The translations under genes were made by a program, and so were the position numbers. A DNA stretch of 33,870 nucleotides from Bacteroidota bacterium. Its GTDB lineage: Bacteria; Bacteroidota; Bacteroidia; UKL13-3. The notes under the pieces were generated by a model, which saw nothing but the letters and a program-made list of their open reading frames with translations, ran no database searches and was not told where the DNA came from. Shown piece after piece: positions 8,272-16,897 of the stretch. Where the stretch lies: NCBI GenBank assembly GCA_010027395.1, contig RGVD01000002.1, positions 1-33,870 on the forward strand, given 5' to 3'. The stretch's first letter is position 1; each line of letters begins with the position of its first letter.

Positions 8272-9389
8272 AAATCACTATTCATCACATGAACCAACTC
8301 ATCCACACTAACAAACTCCACATCTGGCATCTTATTAACTACTTTATCTAACAATGATTTTAAAGCTATTAGTCCTTTTTTACGATTTTCAGGATCAATT
8401 TGTCCGCAAAAATTAACGCGATGGGAACTTACAATGGCTGGTTTACCCCAAAAAAATGCTGCTTCAATTTGTTTCAACGTGAGATTTACCCAATCAATAT
8501 CTCCATCGGTTGGTTCAAATACACAATTTCGAACAATAGTGGTTGTGTCACCCAAACCGCTTTCTCCTAGAATATTATGTTCTTTAACATAAACCCCCTC
8601 CCCTTTATGACGCATGGTAGCACGTGCCTTATCAACTCCTTTCACACCAAGGCTACCAACATAGGCATACAAGTTCGCATGTAATTGCTGCGCAGGTGGA
8701 GTAAAAGTAATTGATTTATAACCATATACTTGCTCAAATCGTTCTAATCCATCTTTTAGAATTTCTTTGTGCAATTCTACTTCTTCCTCCTTCCAAAAAG
8801 CAAAAGCTTGATTGAAGCCAACCTTTGGATAGCTGGGATGATTAGGGACACCTGCTAAAGATTGACTTTCGATGTTGGCTAATAGTTGTGGTGTTTTATC
8901 TTTTAATAATGCATTGAATAGGTTAACATTCAAATGCTCTCTTCCGTGAAATTGAGGTTTTATTAAATTGTCATGTATCCCTTCCAATAAAACTTCATAG
9001 GCTCTGTCATAGGCACTATCTAGCGTTCCAAGTTTTTTATATGTTAAATCTAGATTTTCAGGTATAAAACAGTCAGCCTCTATCGTCTTTTGATAGTCTG
9101 TGTTGCACGGTAAAGCATACAGGGTAAAAATGGCTGTATTACCTTTTTTATCTTTTACTGATCCTAGAACATCAAACAACATTTCATAGTCCTCTCGAGT
9201 ATCTAATGCATCAAACTGATCAAAACGATTATCTAGCTTAACTCCCTTTTGTAAGAGATTATCTTTTGCTTTAAGATTTGCTACTCGAATATTACCGTAA
9301 TCGTCAACTGCAAAAGCCAATAGGCGCCTTTTGGTCTTCCAACCCTGTACGTTTTTTAGATTATTCTTTAAAAAACTAATTACTGACAT
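8268..9389 (-). CDS. Divergent NodB-like polysaccharide (de)acetylase, paralogue 1
   Basis: A 373-residue protein that looks like a divergent carbohydrate-esterase-4 (NodB) barrel. Marks visible: Asp29-Asp30 in AFAVDDYGNIR, corresponding to the TFDDG motif; a His-x3-His pair in PQFHGREHLN (His148, His152), as in the metal site of CE4; FTPPAQ near 229-234; DIDWVN near 298-302; and a final SSHRVNF (His323), as in CE4 motif 5. No signal peptide is seen, so it probably acts in the cytoplasm on nucleotide- or lipid-linked sugar. It is clearly related to the protein at 16898-18010, sharing blocks such as SVKD, FHGREHLN, NxxFEP and GKPA followed by SHR. Deacetylase chemistry is inferred from the metal-ligand pattern; I know of no characterised member. 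Confidence 0.75.
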   Translation of the reverse strand: MSVISFLKNNLKNVQGWKTKRRLLAFAVDDYGNIRVANLKAKDNLLQKGVKLDNRFDQFDALDTREDYEMLFDVLGSVKDKKGNTAIFTLYALPCNTDYQKTIEADCFIPENLDLTYKKLGTLDSAYDRAYEVLLEGIHDNLIKPQFHGREHLNVNLFNALLKDKTPQLLANIESQSLAGVPNHPSYPKVGFNQAFAFWKEEEVELHKEILKDGLERFEQVYGYKSITFTPPAQQLHANLYAYVGSLGVKGVDKARATMRHKGEGVYVKEHNILGESGLGDTTTIVRNCVFEPTDGDIDWVNLTLKQIEAAFFWGKPAIVSSHRVNFCGQIDPENRKKGLIALKSLLDKVVNKMPDVEFVSVDELVHVMNSDL

Positions 9390-9393
9390 AATC

Positions 9394-10578
9394 TCAATTT
9401 AAACACTTCAATATCGTATTATAAGCAATTTCAGTAGTTAGGAATTGTTTAAAATAAGTATTTCCATTTTGCCCCATGGTTGATGTTAAATCAGGTGATT
9501 GATACAACTTGATTAAATTTTCATGAAATAGTTGATGATCTCCCGCATAAGACCATAAACCGCATGATTCTTCATCTAAAATTTGCCCGAAATCTGTTGC
9601 CCTATCCAGACTCGCCAAAACAGGGATGCCCACATTGAAATAGTCCAGGGCCTTACTCGGTATATTGGGAATAGTGAAATCTTCATGAAGACTAATCAAA
9701 CCTACATCACAAACACTTAGTAAATCCTGATATTCCTGTTTTGGTATGGTTCGATGGATCATGACGTTGGTCAGTCCTCTTGCTGTTCCCTCAGCCTCTA
9801 TTTTGTTCATTTGAACCCCTTCGCCTAATAATAGAAATACAATATCTGAGAAATGAATGACTGATTCTGCTAAAGTCAATACATTCTCAAGCTGCTGCGG
9901 CTTGCCCATATTGCCACCAAATACTACTACAAATTTATCAGCTATTCGGTACTTTTTTTTAAGAAATTCTGGATTTGAACCAAAGCCTTTGTATAGTTTC
10001 TGGTAATTTTTTAATTCATGTAACTTTTCTGCGGGTACATCTGGATTATGCTTCTTCACATAATCTATATTTGCCAGTGACATACAGCCAATATAGTCTG
10101 CCTCCTTATAAAGTTTTTTTTCCTTCCTACTGAAATAGCGGTGTAACAGTCCTTCTTTTTTAATAAAACCCAAGTCCACCGCATTTTGAGGAAAAATATC
10201 TCGTAAAATCAGGTAAAAATTAGACCCAAGCTTTCTCTTCAATTTTGCAGCTAAATCCACCAAATTTATCGGGGGAGTAGGCGAAATAATTACATCAAAT
10301 GATCTTTCTTTATAGAATTGATTTAAGGCACGATCAAATTGATAAGGAAGTAAGACGTTTGAAATTCCTTTCAAATTATTAGGTACATTTTTTATGGGGA
10401 ATGTTTGAACACGGAGAACAGGAATAGCATTTTCCACATAAACTCCTGTTTTATCCTTTCCAGGAGCCACTATCGTCACTTCATGTCCATGTTTAACAAA
10501 TTCCTCCACCAAAGTCGTGTACATATTGAACGACTTGTTCATGTCTGGAAAGGCAAACATTAAAAATAAAACATTCAT
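9394..10578 (-). CDS. GT4 glycosyltransferase, WbuB-like (possible L-FucNAc transferase)
   Basis: A 394-residue GT-B glycosyltransferase of family GT4. The N-terminal domain carries SPTPPINL and RDIFPQNAVDLGF, the hallmark segment of WbuB-like enzymes that transfer N-acetyl-L-fucosamine in O-antigen and capsule clusters. The C-terminal domain has FVVVFGGNMGKPQQLENVL and the donor-binding region IPSKALDYFNVGIPVLAS. It would act at the cytoplasmic face of the inner membrane on lipid-linked oligosaccharide. UDP-L-FucNAc would come from the fnlA/B/C enzymes at 18003-21886 of the same operon. It starts at the ATG at 10578; gaps to neighbours are 4 and 6 bp. Donor specificity is inferred from the resemblance plus the presence of fnl genes. 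Confidence 0.9.
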   Translation of the reverse strand: MNVLFLMFAFPDMNKSFNMYTTLVEEFVKHGHEVTIVAPGKDKTGVYVENAIPVLRVQTFPIKNVPNNLKGISNVLLPYQFDRALNQFYKERSFDVIISPTPPINLVDLAAKLKRKLGSNFYLILRDIFPQNAVDLGFIKKEGLLHRYFSRKEKKLYKEADYIGCMSLANIDYVKKHNPDVPAEKLHELKNYQKLYKGFGSNPEFLKKKYRIADKFVVVFGGNMGKPQQLENVLTLAESVIHFSDIVFLLLGEGVQMNKIEAEGTARGLTNVMIHRTIPKQEYQDLLSVCDVGLISLHEDFTIPNIPSKALDYFNVGIPVLASLDRATDFGQILDEESCGLWSYAGDHQLFHENLIKLYQSPDLTSTMGQNGNTYFKQFLTTEIAYNTILKCLN

Positions 10579-10584
10579 GAATAA

Positions 10585-11790
10585 TTATAAAAGACTAGTG
10601 TAGAGATTAAAATACCCATTCAAATGATTCTGAAGACCAAAAAGTTCCTCCGCTTTTTTTCTGCAATTCTTTGAATAATTTTCCTTGCCTTGAGTAATAA
10701 TATATTGAATAGATTTCAAGAACTTCTGTGGGTCAAGGCCAGGGACTATTTCTCCCACTTCGGGGCTAACCAACTCTGGCAAGGCAGAGGAATCATTTAC
10801 AACGCAGGGAGTACCGCAGGATAATGCCTCTGCAACAACCATCCCAAATGTTTCAGCAATAGAAGGGCTTACAAAAACGTCTGCCGCATTATAAAAACGG
10901 ACTAATTCTTCTAAATTCTGTGTCTTTTGATACCCATATATATTTCGTGGTAGGGATTTGATTTGTTTTTCACTCAAGCCAATTAAAACAATCCGATAAT
11001 CAACGTCCAAAAACTTTGCCACTTCCAAAAATATTCTAAGCCCTTTCCCATCTGACCATTCATTAGCAACTCCCAAAATTACTTTATACCCCGAAAGACC
11101 TAACTTAATTTTAGATAATGCGTGGTCCTTTGGCTTGAAGAGATCCAAATTAACCCCATTATAAATAGTTTGAACAGGATATTCCTTTAAAAAAGACTGC
11201 CTTACCTGAGATTCCAACCAATGAGATACAGTTACTATGGTAAGGTTATTCAAACCTTGAAACGAGGTTTTTTTTCTGATAAAATTATTTCTAGAATTAT
11301 CAAAAACTATAGATTCTGGATATAAAAAAGAAAGGGGGCAGGTATGGCATTGGGTTTTCCATTTGTCGCAACCAACTCTTTCATAGTAACAGCAATGTCC
11401 AGTAAATGCCCAGCAATCGTGTAGTGTCCAAACAATTGGTTTACCGTATCTTTTCAAAAATTCAAAAAGCAATTCCACATTTAAATAATATCCATGAAGG
11501 TTATGTAAATGGATGACATTAGGATTAATTTCCAAAATTTGTTTGACCAGTTTGGCAGTTGCACTTTTGGAATGGAATCCATGGGTGTCAAAAGCCCTTG
11601 TATTAACCAAATGATTCAACTGATGAAGTTTAGAGCCAATTTTAAGCGTTTGCGATTTGCTTTTTCGAGCTCTTCTACCAAAGGCAACGGTACTTTCCCC
11701 ATAGTTAGCGATAACAAAAGCACCAAGATCTTCGGTTATCCTACCTGTGCTACCTACACCTAGTGTAGAATTAATCTGGAGTAATTTCAT
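10585..11790 (-). CDS. GT4 glycosyltransferase with cysteine-rich acceptor-domain segment
   Basis: A 401-residue GT-B enzyme. The N-terminal domain contains STGRITEDLG, the HLHNLHGYYLN segment near 98-108 and WTLHDCWAFTGHC, followed by a cysteine-rich stretch with six cysteines in about 25 residues (126-150). That pattern is typical of a WcaC-like GT4 subgroup and may bind a metal or be structural. The C-terminal domain has the GT4 EX7E block in SIAETFGMVVAEALSCGTP. It is followed without any gap by the preceding gene's TAA (TAAATG at 11788-11793), suggesting coupled translation. It probably adds one sugar of the repeat unit to the lipid-linked chain; donor and linkage cannot be told. Confidence 0.9.
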   Translation of the reverse strand: MKLLQINSTLGVGSTGRITEDLGAFVIANYGESTVAFGRRARKSKSQTLKIGSKLHQLNHLVNTRAFDTHGFHSKSATAKLVKQILEINPNVIHLHNLHGYYLNVELLFEFLKRYGKPIVWTLHDCWAFTGHCCYYERVGCDKWKTQCHTCPLSFLYPESIVFDNSRNNFIRKKTSFQGLNNLTIVTVSHWLESQVRQSFLKEYPVQTIYNGVNLDLFKPKDHALSKIKLGLSGYKVILGVANEWSDGKGLRIFLEVAKFLDVDYRIVLIGLSEKQIKSLPRNIYGYQKTQNLEELVRFYNAADVFVSPSIAETFGMVVAEALSCGTPCVVNDSSALPELVSPEVGEIVPGLDPQKFLKSIQYIITQGKENYSKNCRKKAEELFGLQNHLNGYFNLYTSLL

Positions 11791-12855
11791 TTAATTATGA
11801 TATAAAGCCTTTTCAAACTGCTTAACAATAGTTCCCTTTTCAAAACCTTTCAAGGAAGGTGGCGCATTATTAGACAATTTATTTATCAGCTGTTTATCTT
11901 CAATTAATTGATTAAGACATTCAGCCAATTGGACATCATTTCCAGGTTCAAAAAGAAATCCATTAAATCCATTTGTAATAATCTCTGAGGGTCCTGCTAT
12001 GCAATCAGAAGCAACGCAGCATAATCCTAAGCTCATAGCTTCCAATAATGCATTTGGAAAACCTTCATAAAAGGACGGTAAAACAAAAATCGTTGACTCT
12101 AAAAGTAATTGCTCAAAATTTTGCATTCTCCCATGAAAAACTACCTTATTATCAATTTTAAGTTCTCTACTTAATTGTTCAAGTGATGGTCTTTCATTAC
12201 CATCTCCTACCAAGTGTAGTTTCCATTCTTTATTTCGTAATTGAGCGATTGCTTTCAGGAGAACTTGGTGGCCTTTCTCCCTAGACAATCTACCAACTGT
12301 TATGATTTGTTTCTTTTGGATTCGCCTTTCTAAATTGACGAATTGAACTGGATTAGGAATTACCGTTATTTTTTTAACTTTATATTTTTTTTTAAGAATT
12401 TCCTTTGCTCTTTCAGTTTGAACAATCAATTCGTCTGCAAAACGATAGAAAATCCTGTTCATGGTCTCAACGAAATTGCCCAAAAACAAATTGGGTCCCA
12501 TCCTATTTGTAATTATCATTTTCGATGAAAGTCCTCTAGTTGCAACAATTGCAAATGCATTGAACCAATCGCCAAAACAAATTACAGCATCAGGTTTATT
12601 ATGCTTAATTAAACCACGAATAAATGGAATCATCCTGATTGTATAGATAAATTTATTCATTTTACTCCTATCTATTCCAGGAAAGTAAACGGTTATAGAA
12701 GGATGTAAATCAAAATCGATGGAGGTTTGAAATAAAGAAATTATGAAAACATTATCTCCCTTTTCAGCCAGTGAATTTGCTAAAAAAACTAGTGCCCTTT
12801 CCTGTCCACCAATAGTCAATCCACCGCCTAATAAGCAAACTGTTTTAAATTTCAT
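11791..12855 (-). CDS. GT4 glycosyltransferase
   Basis: A 354-residue GT-B glycosyltransferase. The N-terminal acceptor domain opens with LLGGGLTIGGQERAL, the glycine-rich loop usual for this group; the C-terminal donor domain has TVGRLSREKGHQVLL near 195-210 and the EX7E motif in SFYEGFPNALLEAMSLG. The overall pattern resembles the GalNAc- and Glc-transferring WbnH/PglH-like enzymes, but that is only a resemblance. It overlaps the start of the next downstream gene by no bases and the end of the upstream ATP-grasp gene by 11 bp. A run of nine Ts on the + strand lies inside it near 12368, giving consecutive Lys codons in an AT-rich gene. Confidence 0.9.
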   Translation of the reverse strand: MKFKTVCLLGGGLTIGGQERALVFLANSLAEKGDNVFIISLFQTSIDFDLHPSITVYFPGIDRSKMNKFIYTIRMIPFIRGLIKHNKPDAVICFGDWFNAFAIVATRGLSSKMIITNRMGPNLFLGNFVETMNRIFYRFADELIVQTERAKEILKKKYKVKKITVIPNPVQFVNLERRIQKKQIITVGRLSREKGHQVLLKAIAQLRNKEWKLHLVGDGNERPSLEQLSRELKIDNKVVFHGRMQNFEQLLLESTIFVLPSFYEGFPNALLEAMSLGLCCVASDCIAGPSEIITNGFNGFLFEPGNDVQLAECLNQLIEDKQLINKLSNNAPPSLKGFEKGTIVKQFEKALYHN

Positions 12856-13864
12856 TAAGCTGTTTTAAAAGCAAATCCACCATCCACTCACAAGAATCAA
12901 ACTTTCCTTCATGAAAATTCATTTCTTTGTCCCAATATCCTATACATTGGTTGTATACATCTATCGCATATCCATAGCTGATTTCAACAATCAAGGGTTT
13001 TTTTTTAGAATCGAACACATAATCAAACGCCACTACCTGTGAACTCAAAGATTGTGCATATTCGAACGATTTTTGGATGAGATTGTCATCAAAATGATGT
13101 TTTTCAAACAATAAGTTTCCACTCCCTGAAGCTCTGAAATCATTATTCCTGACAAGTCTCTTAATTGCAAAAGCTTTATCATCTACAACTATTACTCGAA
13201 TATCAGAATCATTATTCGGAATAAAATCTTGAAAATAGACTTCAAATCTTTCTTTAGGCAAAAGCTTTGCATATCTGGGAACATTAAATATTCTGTAACA
13301 TGATTTTAACACACCGAAAAATGAATCCTTACCTTCCCTAAATTTTCGCCATCTCTCATTTACTACACCATAATCATCATATACACTAAATCCAGAGGAA
13401 AAGGCCTTAGTGATTAATGAAATAGCTTGTTTTCTGTTATACGTCAACCTCACATTGGCAGATCCTGCACCGCGTGTCAATTTAAAAACTTTAGGGAAAT
13501 CAGTATCCTTTACCCACTCTATCGCTTCTTCTTTGTCCAAAAAATGGTAAGTTGGAACTAACGGTAATCCCAAGGATTCCAACAAATATTTTTGTGCTAT
13601 TTTATCGTCAAAATGCCATCCGGTCCTGAAATTGGGAAAAACTATTTTCCCTGCATGCTCTAGGGCAAAAATTAGTCTCTTTGCTTTCAAAATATCTTTA
13701 GAATTGACATGCCAATGATGCCACATGAGGGCATCACAATCCTCCAATTGATGAATGATATTATTGTCGTAGCAATTCACCAATTTGTAAGGGATTCCCT
13801 TGGACTCACAATATTGAATCCACCTTGGAGTGAATCCTAAATTGTTATTATGTATTGCTATCAT
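12845..13864 (-). CDS. RimK-like ATP-grasp ligase
   Basis: A 339-residue ATP-grasp protein. The N-terminal domain carries DALMWHHWH and the segment FPNFRTGWHFDDKIAQKYLLE that precedes the ATP-grasp lid in this subgroup. The nucleotide loop is KLTRGAGSANVRL near 128-140, and the C-terminal FDYVFDSKKKPLIVEISYG supplies the metal-binding acidic residues and Glu. RimK-like enzymes form amide bonds between a carboxylate and an amine. It sits between an AsnB-type amidotransferase (4-bp gap) and a GT4 gene (11-bp overlap), suggesting that an amino-acid or amide group is placed on the glycan or on a nucleotide sugar. The substrate is unknown. It is one of three ATP-grasp proteins of different subgroups in this window. 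Confidence 0.87.
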   Translation of the reverse strand: MIAIHNNNLGFTPRWIQYCESKGIPYKLVNCYDNNIIHQLEDCDALMWHHWHVNSKDILKAKRLIFALEHAGKIVFPNFRTGWHFDDKIAQKYLLESLGLPLVPTYHFLDKEEAIEWVKDTDFPKVFKLTRGAGSANVRLTYNRKQAISLITKAFSSGFSVYDDYGVVNERWRKFREGKDSFFGVLKSCYRIFNVPRYAKLLPKERFEVYFQDFIPNNDSDIRVIVVDDKAFAIKRLVRNNDFRASGSGNLLFEKHHFDDNLIQKSFEYAQSLSSQVVAFDYVFDSKKKPLIVEISYGYAIDVYNQCIGYWDKEMNFHEGKFDSCEWMVDLLLKQLNEI

Positions 13865-13868
13865 TAAT

Positions 13869-15752
13869 TTAATCTAAATATTGTTTTGCCCAAATTTCAA
13901 ACCCCATCATTAACCAAACAGCATCCTGCTGTTCAGCAGTCATTTTTTGGGGATGACTCATCCATTGAGCCAATGATTGTTCGTTAAAAATGTTACGTTT
14001 TTGGATACCAGGTAGCAGTTCCTTATTCCATCTTTCTTGGAAGGGGGCTGAGCTGAAAAAAGCCTTCAACGGAATACCAAAACCCATTTTATCACGGAAG
14101 GCAAAGGCTTCGCCAAAAGTAGATGCACATATTTCTTTTAAAGGAAATTTACCGTGCCACTTACTATTTCGTTGTTGAATCAAATGCTCATCGGAAATAC
14201 GTAGTGCAGTTTCCAGCATTTCATTGTCTAAAAAGGGAACGCGATTCTCTATGGTGTGTGCCATCGACATTTTGTCTTGACGCATTAATAAATCTGGCAA
14301 ATAGGTCAATAATTCGTATTTGCGTTTTCGCTTGGGCAATGTATCAGAAATTGAATTCCATACTTTCTTTCTGCTTTCCATGGCATGGGAAACAGAAAAA
14401 TTAGGATATAAGGCATAAGCACCGGCAAAGTTGCCAAAAGCCGTCTGTAGAATATAACGGTTTTCTTCTTTTTTCCAAACATTAAGAAAATCAAGAATAT
14501 GAAGCTTATTTTTTATAGCTTTCTTCAACGTTTCTACAGACCAAAAAGAACTTTTATTGGGTAAAAAGCGACTATACCCTGCCAATGCTTCGTCTGCACC
14601 TTCTCCACTTAAGAGTACCGTTACGTGTTTTTTGGCTTCTCTACTCAATAACTTTATCCCTATAGTATTGGGATGATTTAAGGGCTGCTCGAAATGCCAA
14701 ATGGCCTCATCAATCAAATCTAAATAGGCAGTGGCATCGAGCGTAAATTGATGCGATTTCAGTTTATACCGCTCAGCTACTTGATCAATGTATTTTTTCT
14801 CAGAAAAGTTCTTTTCGTCAAAAACGATGGAAACCGTTTCTAAGGCTCCTTCATTTAAGGTTTCCGCGGCAAAGGCGGTAACCAAAGACGAATCTACACC
14901 ACCCGATAATTGACATCCCAGCTTCACATCACTGATCAATTGACGCTTAACCGAATTTCTTAGAGCAGTCTCTAATTCAGTTTTATTGAGTTGCGGATTT
15001 ATGGCGCCCTCATTTCGCAAATTGTAATAGACTTTAATCGCAACGCCTCCATCTGAATCGATGCACCAATACGTGCCAGGCTCAATATTGATAATGTTTT
15101 TAAACAATGTATGATTAATGGCATTACGAAACAACAAGAATTCAGAAAGCTTAGAATCATCGAGTTCAAATCTAAAATCTGGAAGCGCTTTAAAGCTTTT
15201 CATTTCCGATGAAAAAGAAATACGATCGTTTTCTTGCAACACATACAAAGGCTTGATTCCCACACGATCTCGGATTAAGAAAAATGCGTTCTCTCGTCTA
15301 TCGTAAATGGCTAAGGAAAACATGCCATTTAGGCGTTTAAGCATTCCTTCCACTCCATATTCTAAATATAAATTCAGTACAACCTCTGTGTCGCTATGCC
15401 CTTTAAAAACATAACCTTTAGCTTCTAAATCAAGCTTAAAGTCGAAGGCATTATAGACCTCCCCGTTCATCATTAAAGCCACTTTAGACTCATGATGTAT
15501 CATGGGCTGATGCCCAGCAGGACTTAAATCTAATATACTCAAGCGATTAAACCCAAAAATAAGATTGGGAGCTGATAGAAAGTCATTGGGTCTTTGAACA
15601 GCTAACTCCTCTAAGGTTTTTTGCGTTGTATGAATACCTACGATACCCGAATCATCAGGGCCTCGATGACATTGAAGTTCCAGCATATTGAGAATCGTTT
15701 GTGAATTCGATTCAAAATTATTCTTTAAAAAGTAACCTGCGAATCCGCACAT
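13869..15752 (-). CDS. asnB: Asparagine synthetase B-type glutamine amidotransferase
   Basis: A 627-residue two-domain enzyme. The N-terminal class-II glutaminase has the catalytic Cys2 (MCGFAG), RGPDDSG (30-36) and NGEVYN (96-101). The C-terminal ATP-pyrophosphatase domain has the PP-loop SGGVDSS at 283-289 and LSGEGADEALAGY near 382-394. AsnB amidates aspartate; in polysaccharide clusters, close homologues such as WbpS-type proteins amidate uronic-acid sugars or otherwise decorate glycans. Its place between a CapA-type gene (2-bp gap) and a RimK-like ATP-grasp gene (4-bp gap), together with a uronic-acid-forming TviB at 32081-33388, favours amidation of a sugar carboxylate such as GalNAcA. 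Housekeeping asparagine synthesis cannot be excluded. All expected catalytic residues are visible. Confidence 0.92.
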   Translation of the reverse strand: MCGFAGYFLKNNFESNSQTILNMLELQCHRGPDDSGIVGIHTTQKTLEELAVQRPNDFLSAPNLIFGFNRLSILDLSPAGHQPMIHHESKVALMMNGEVYNAFDFKLDLEAKGYVFKGHSDTEVVLNLYLEYGVEGMLKRLNGMFSLAIYDRRENAFFLIRDRVGIKPLYVLQENDRISFSSEMKSFKALPDFRFELDDSKLSEFLLFRNAINHTLFKNIINIEPGTYWCIDSDGGVAIKVYYNLRNEGAINPQLNKTELETALRNSVKRQLISDVKLGCQLSGGVDSSLVTAFAAETLNEGALETVSIVFDEKNFSEKKYIDQVAERYKLKSHQFTLDATAYLDLIDEAIWHFEQPLNHPNTIGIKLLSREAKKHVTVLLSGEGADEALAGYSRFLPNKSSFWSVETLKKAIKNKLHILDFLNVWKKEENRYILQTAFGNFAGAYALYPNFSVSHAMESRKKVWNSISDTLPKRKRKYELLTYLPDLLMRQDKMSMAHTIENRVPFLDNEMLETALRISDEHLIQQRNSKWHGKFPLKEICASTFGEAFAFRDKMGFGIPLKAFFSSAPFQERWNKELLPGIQKRNIFNEQSLAQWMSHPQKMTAEQQDAVWLMMGFEIWAKQYLD

Positions 15753-15754
15753 GT

Positions 15755-16888
15755 TTAATCAAATTTTTTCAATGAATGTAACAACACCTCTCTATGCGAT
15801 TCGCATTTCGATAGTATTTTAAGCATCTTCTTTTTTGAAATACCCATTATATCAGGCAACAGACCTCTTTTATGAAGTGCAACTAGGTATTTATTTCTAT
15901 AGGGCTGAATGCGGGACTGCATAATTGGTTTAATACTTTCCGCATAATCTTCAAAATATTTTTGTAGCTGTTTATCATCTGCTATAATGCTGTTCAGCTT
16001 TTGTACTGCTGACTCCTGAACCGTAAGCTCTTGCTGAGTCAAGTGTTTTACGCCAACATGTTTGTTATTTTGGTGAACGAATTGATATTCAAAAGAGATT
16101 CCAGAAGATTTATCGAAAACCAACCGCAAAATCATTCCATTATTCCAAGTATCGTTTCTCAGACCCGGCCAATCAAAGCAAAAGTTACCCAAACTGTAAA
16201 AAATCGGTTTGTCCTTATATACTTCGTAGCCTGATATGATATGCGTATGGTGTCCCACCACAGCATCCGCACCTGCATCTATCATAAAGCGAAATTGCGC
16301 TTTCATGCGTGGGCTTGGCAAGGGATAATGCTCGTGTCCTCCGTGTAAAATTACAATGATAAAATCAATATTATTATCTTTGGCCTCTTGAATTTTAAGC
16401 AAAGAACGAGGGTAATCAATAGGATTGCAACCTGGTTCACAATCATGTGTAGTGGTCCACTCGTTTTCCGCCATATTAATGATGGCAAAAGACATCTCCT
16501 TGATTTGTAAAAATTTAGTTTGTGAAGCTTCATCGATGGAAGCACCACTACCACACCAGTCTATGTTATGTTTTTTTAAAGCATCATAGGTGTCTTGCAT
16601 ACCAACCCATTGATAATCCTTGAAATGATTGTTGGCTGTAACCACCAACTTACAATTAAGATAAGATAGGATCTCGACTGTCTCAGGCTTAGATTTTATA
16701 TGTGGACCTGTTTTGACAATCATTTGGTCGTGATTCGTTAGGGGGCACTCTAAATCTATAATATTCAAATCATTGTTTAAAAAGAAAGGTCTAACTTCGT
16801 CAAATAAAGGCTTCCAATCGCCCGTTTCAAATTGCTTTTCTACCCTTGTCATCGGACAAAAGTCACCTGTAAAGCCTATAGATACCAT
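15755..16888 (-). CDS. CapA/PGA_cap-type metallophosphoesterase-like protein
   Basis: A 377-residue protein of the CapA (poly-gamma-glutamate capsule) family, which has a calcineurin-like phosphoesterase fold. Metal-ligand motifs are in order: FTGDFCP (GD at 8-9), IIDLECPL, VVTANNHFKDY near 80-90, VILHGGHEHYP, and GADAVVGHHTHIISGYE. Unlike classical membrane-anchored CapA it begins with the catalytic strand at residue 3 and has no signal peptide or N-terminal helix, so it is probably cytosolic. Cytosolic CapA-like proteins occur in glycan and antibiotic clusters and their chemistry is mostly unknown. Gaps to neighbours are 9 and 2 bp. It belongs with the AsnB and ATP-grasp genes as part of a probable decoration module. 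Confidence 0.88.
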   Translation of the reverse strand: MVSIGFTGDFCPMTRVEKQFETGDWKPLFDEVRPFFLNNDLNIIDLECPLTNHDQMIVKTGPHIKSKPETVEILSYLNCKLVVTANNHFKDYQWVGMQDTYDALKKHNIDWCGSGASIDEASQTKFLQIKEMSFAIINMAENEWTTTHDCEPGCNPIDYPRSLLKIQEAKDNNIDFIIVILHGGHEHYPLPSPRMKAQFRFMIDAGADAVVGHHTHIISGYEVYKDKPIFYSLGNFCFDWPGLRNDTWNNGMILRLVFDKSSGISFEYQFVHQNNKHVGVKHLTQQELTVQESAVQKLNSIIADDKQLQKYFEDYAESIKPIMQSRIQPYRNKYLVALHKRGLLPDIMGISKKKMLKILSKCESHREVLLHSLKKFD

Positions 16889-16897
16889 AAATAATTA

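Noticed and set aside
9950..13006. Poly-T runs of 8-9 bases (+ strand) in several AT-rich genes as phase-variation tracts
   Set aside because: Such runs are expected from Lys codons (AAA) in genes of this composition, and all reading frames are intact; there is no sign of selection for the tracts.
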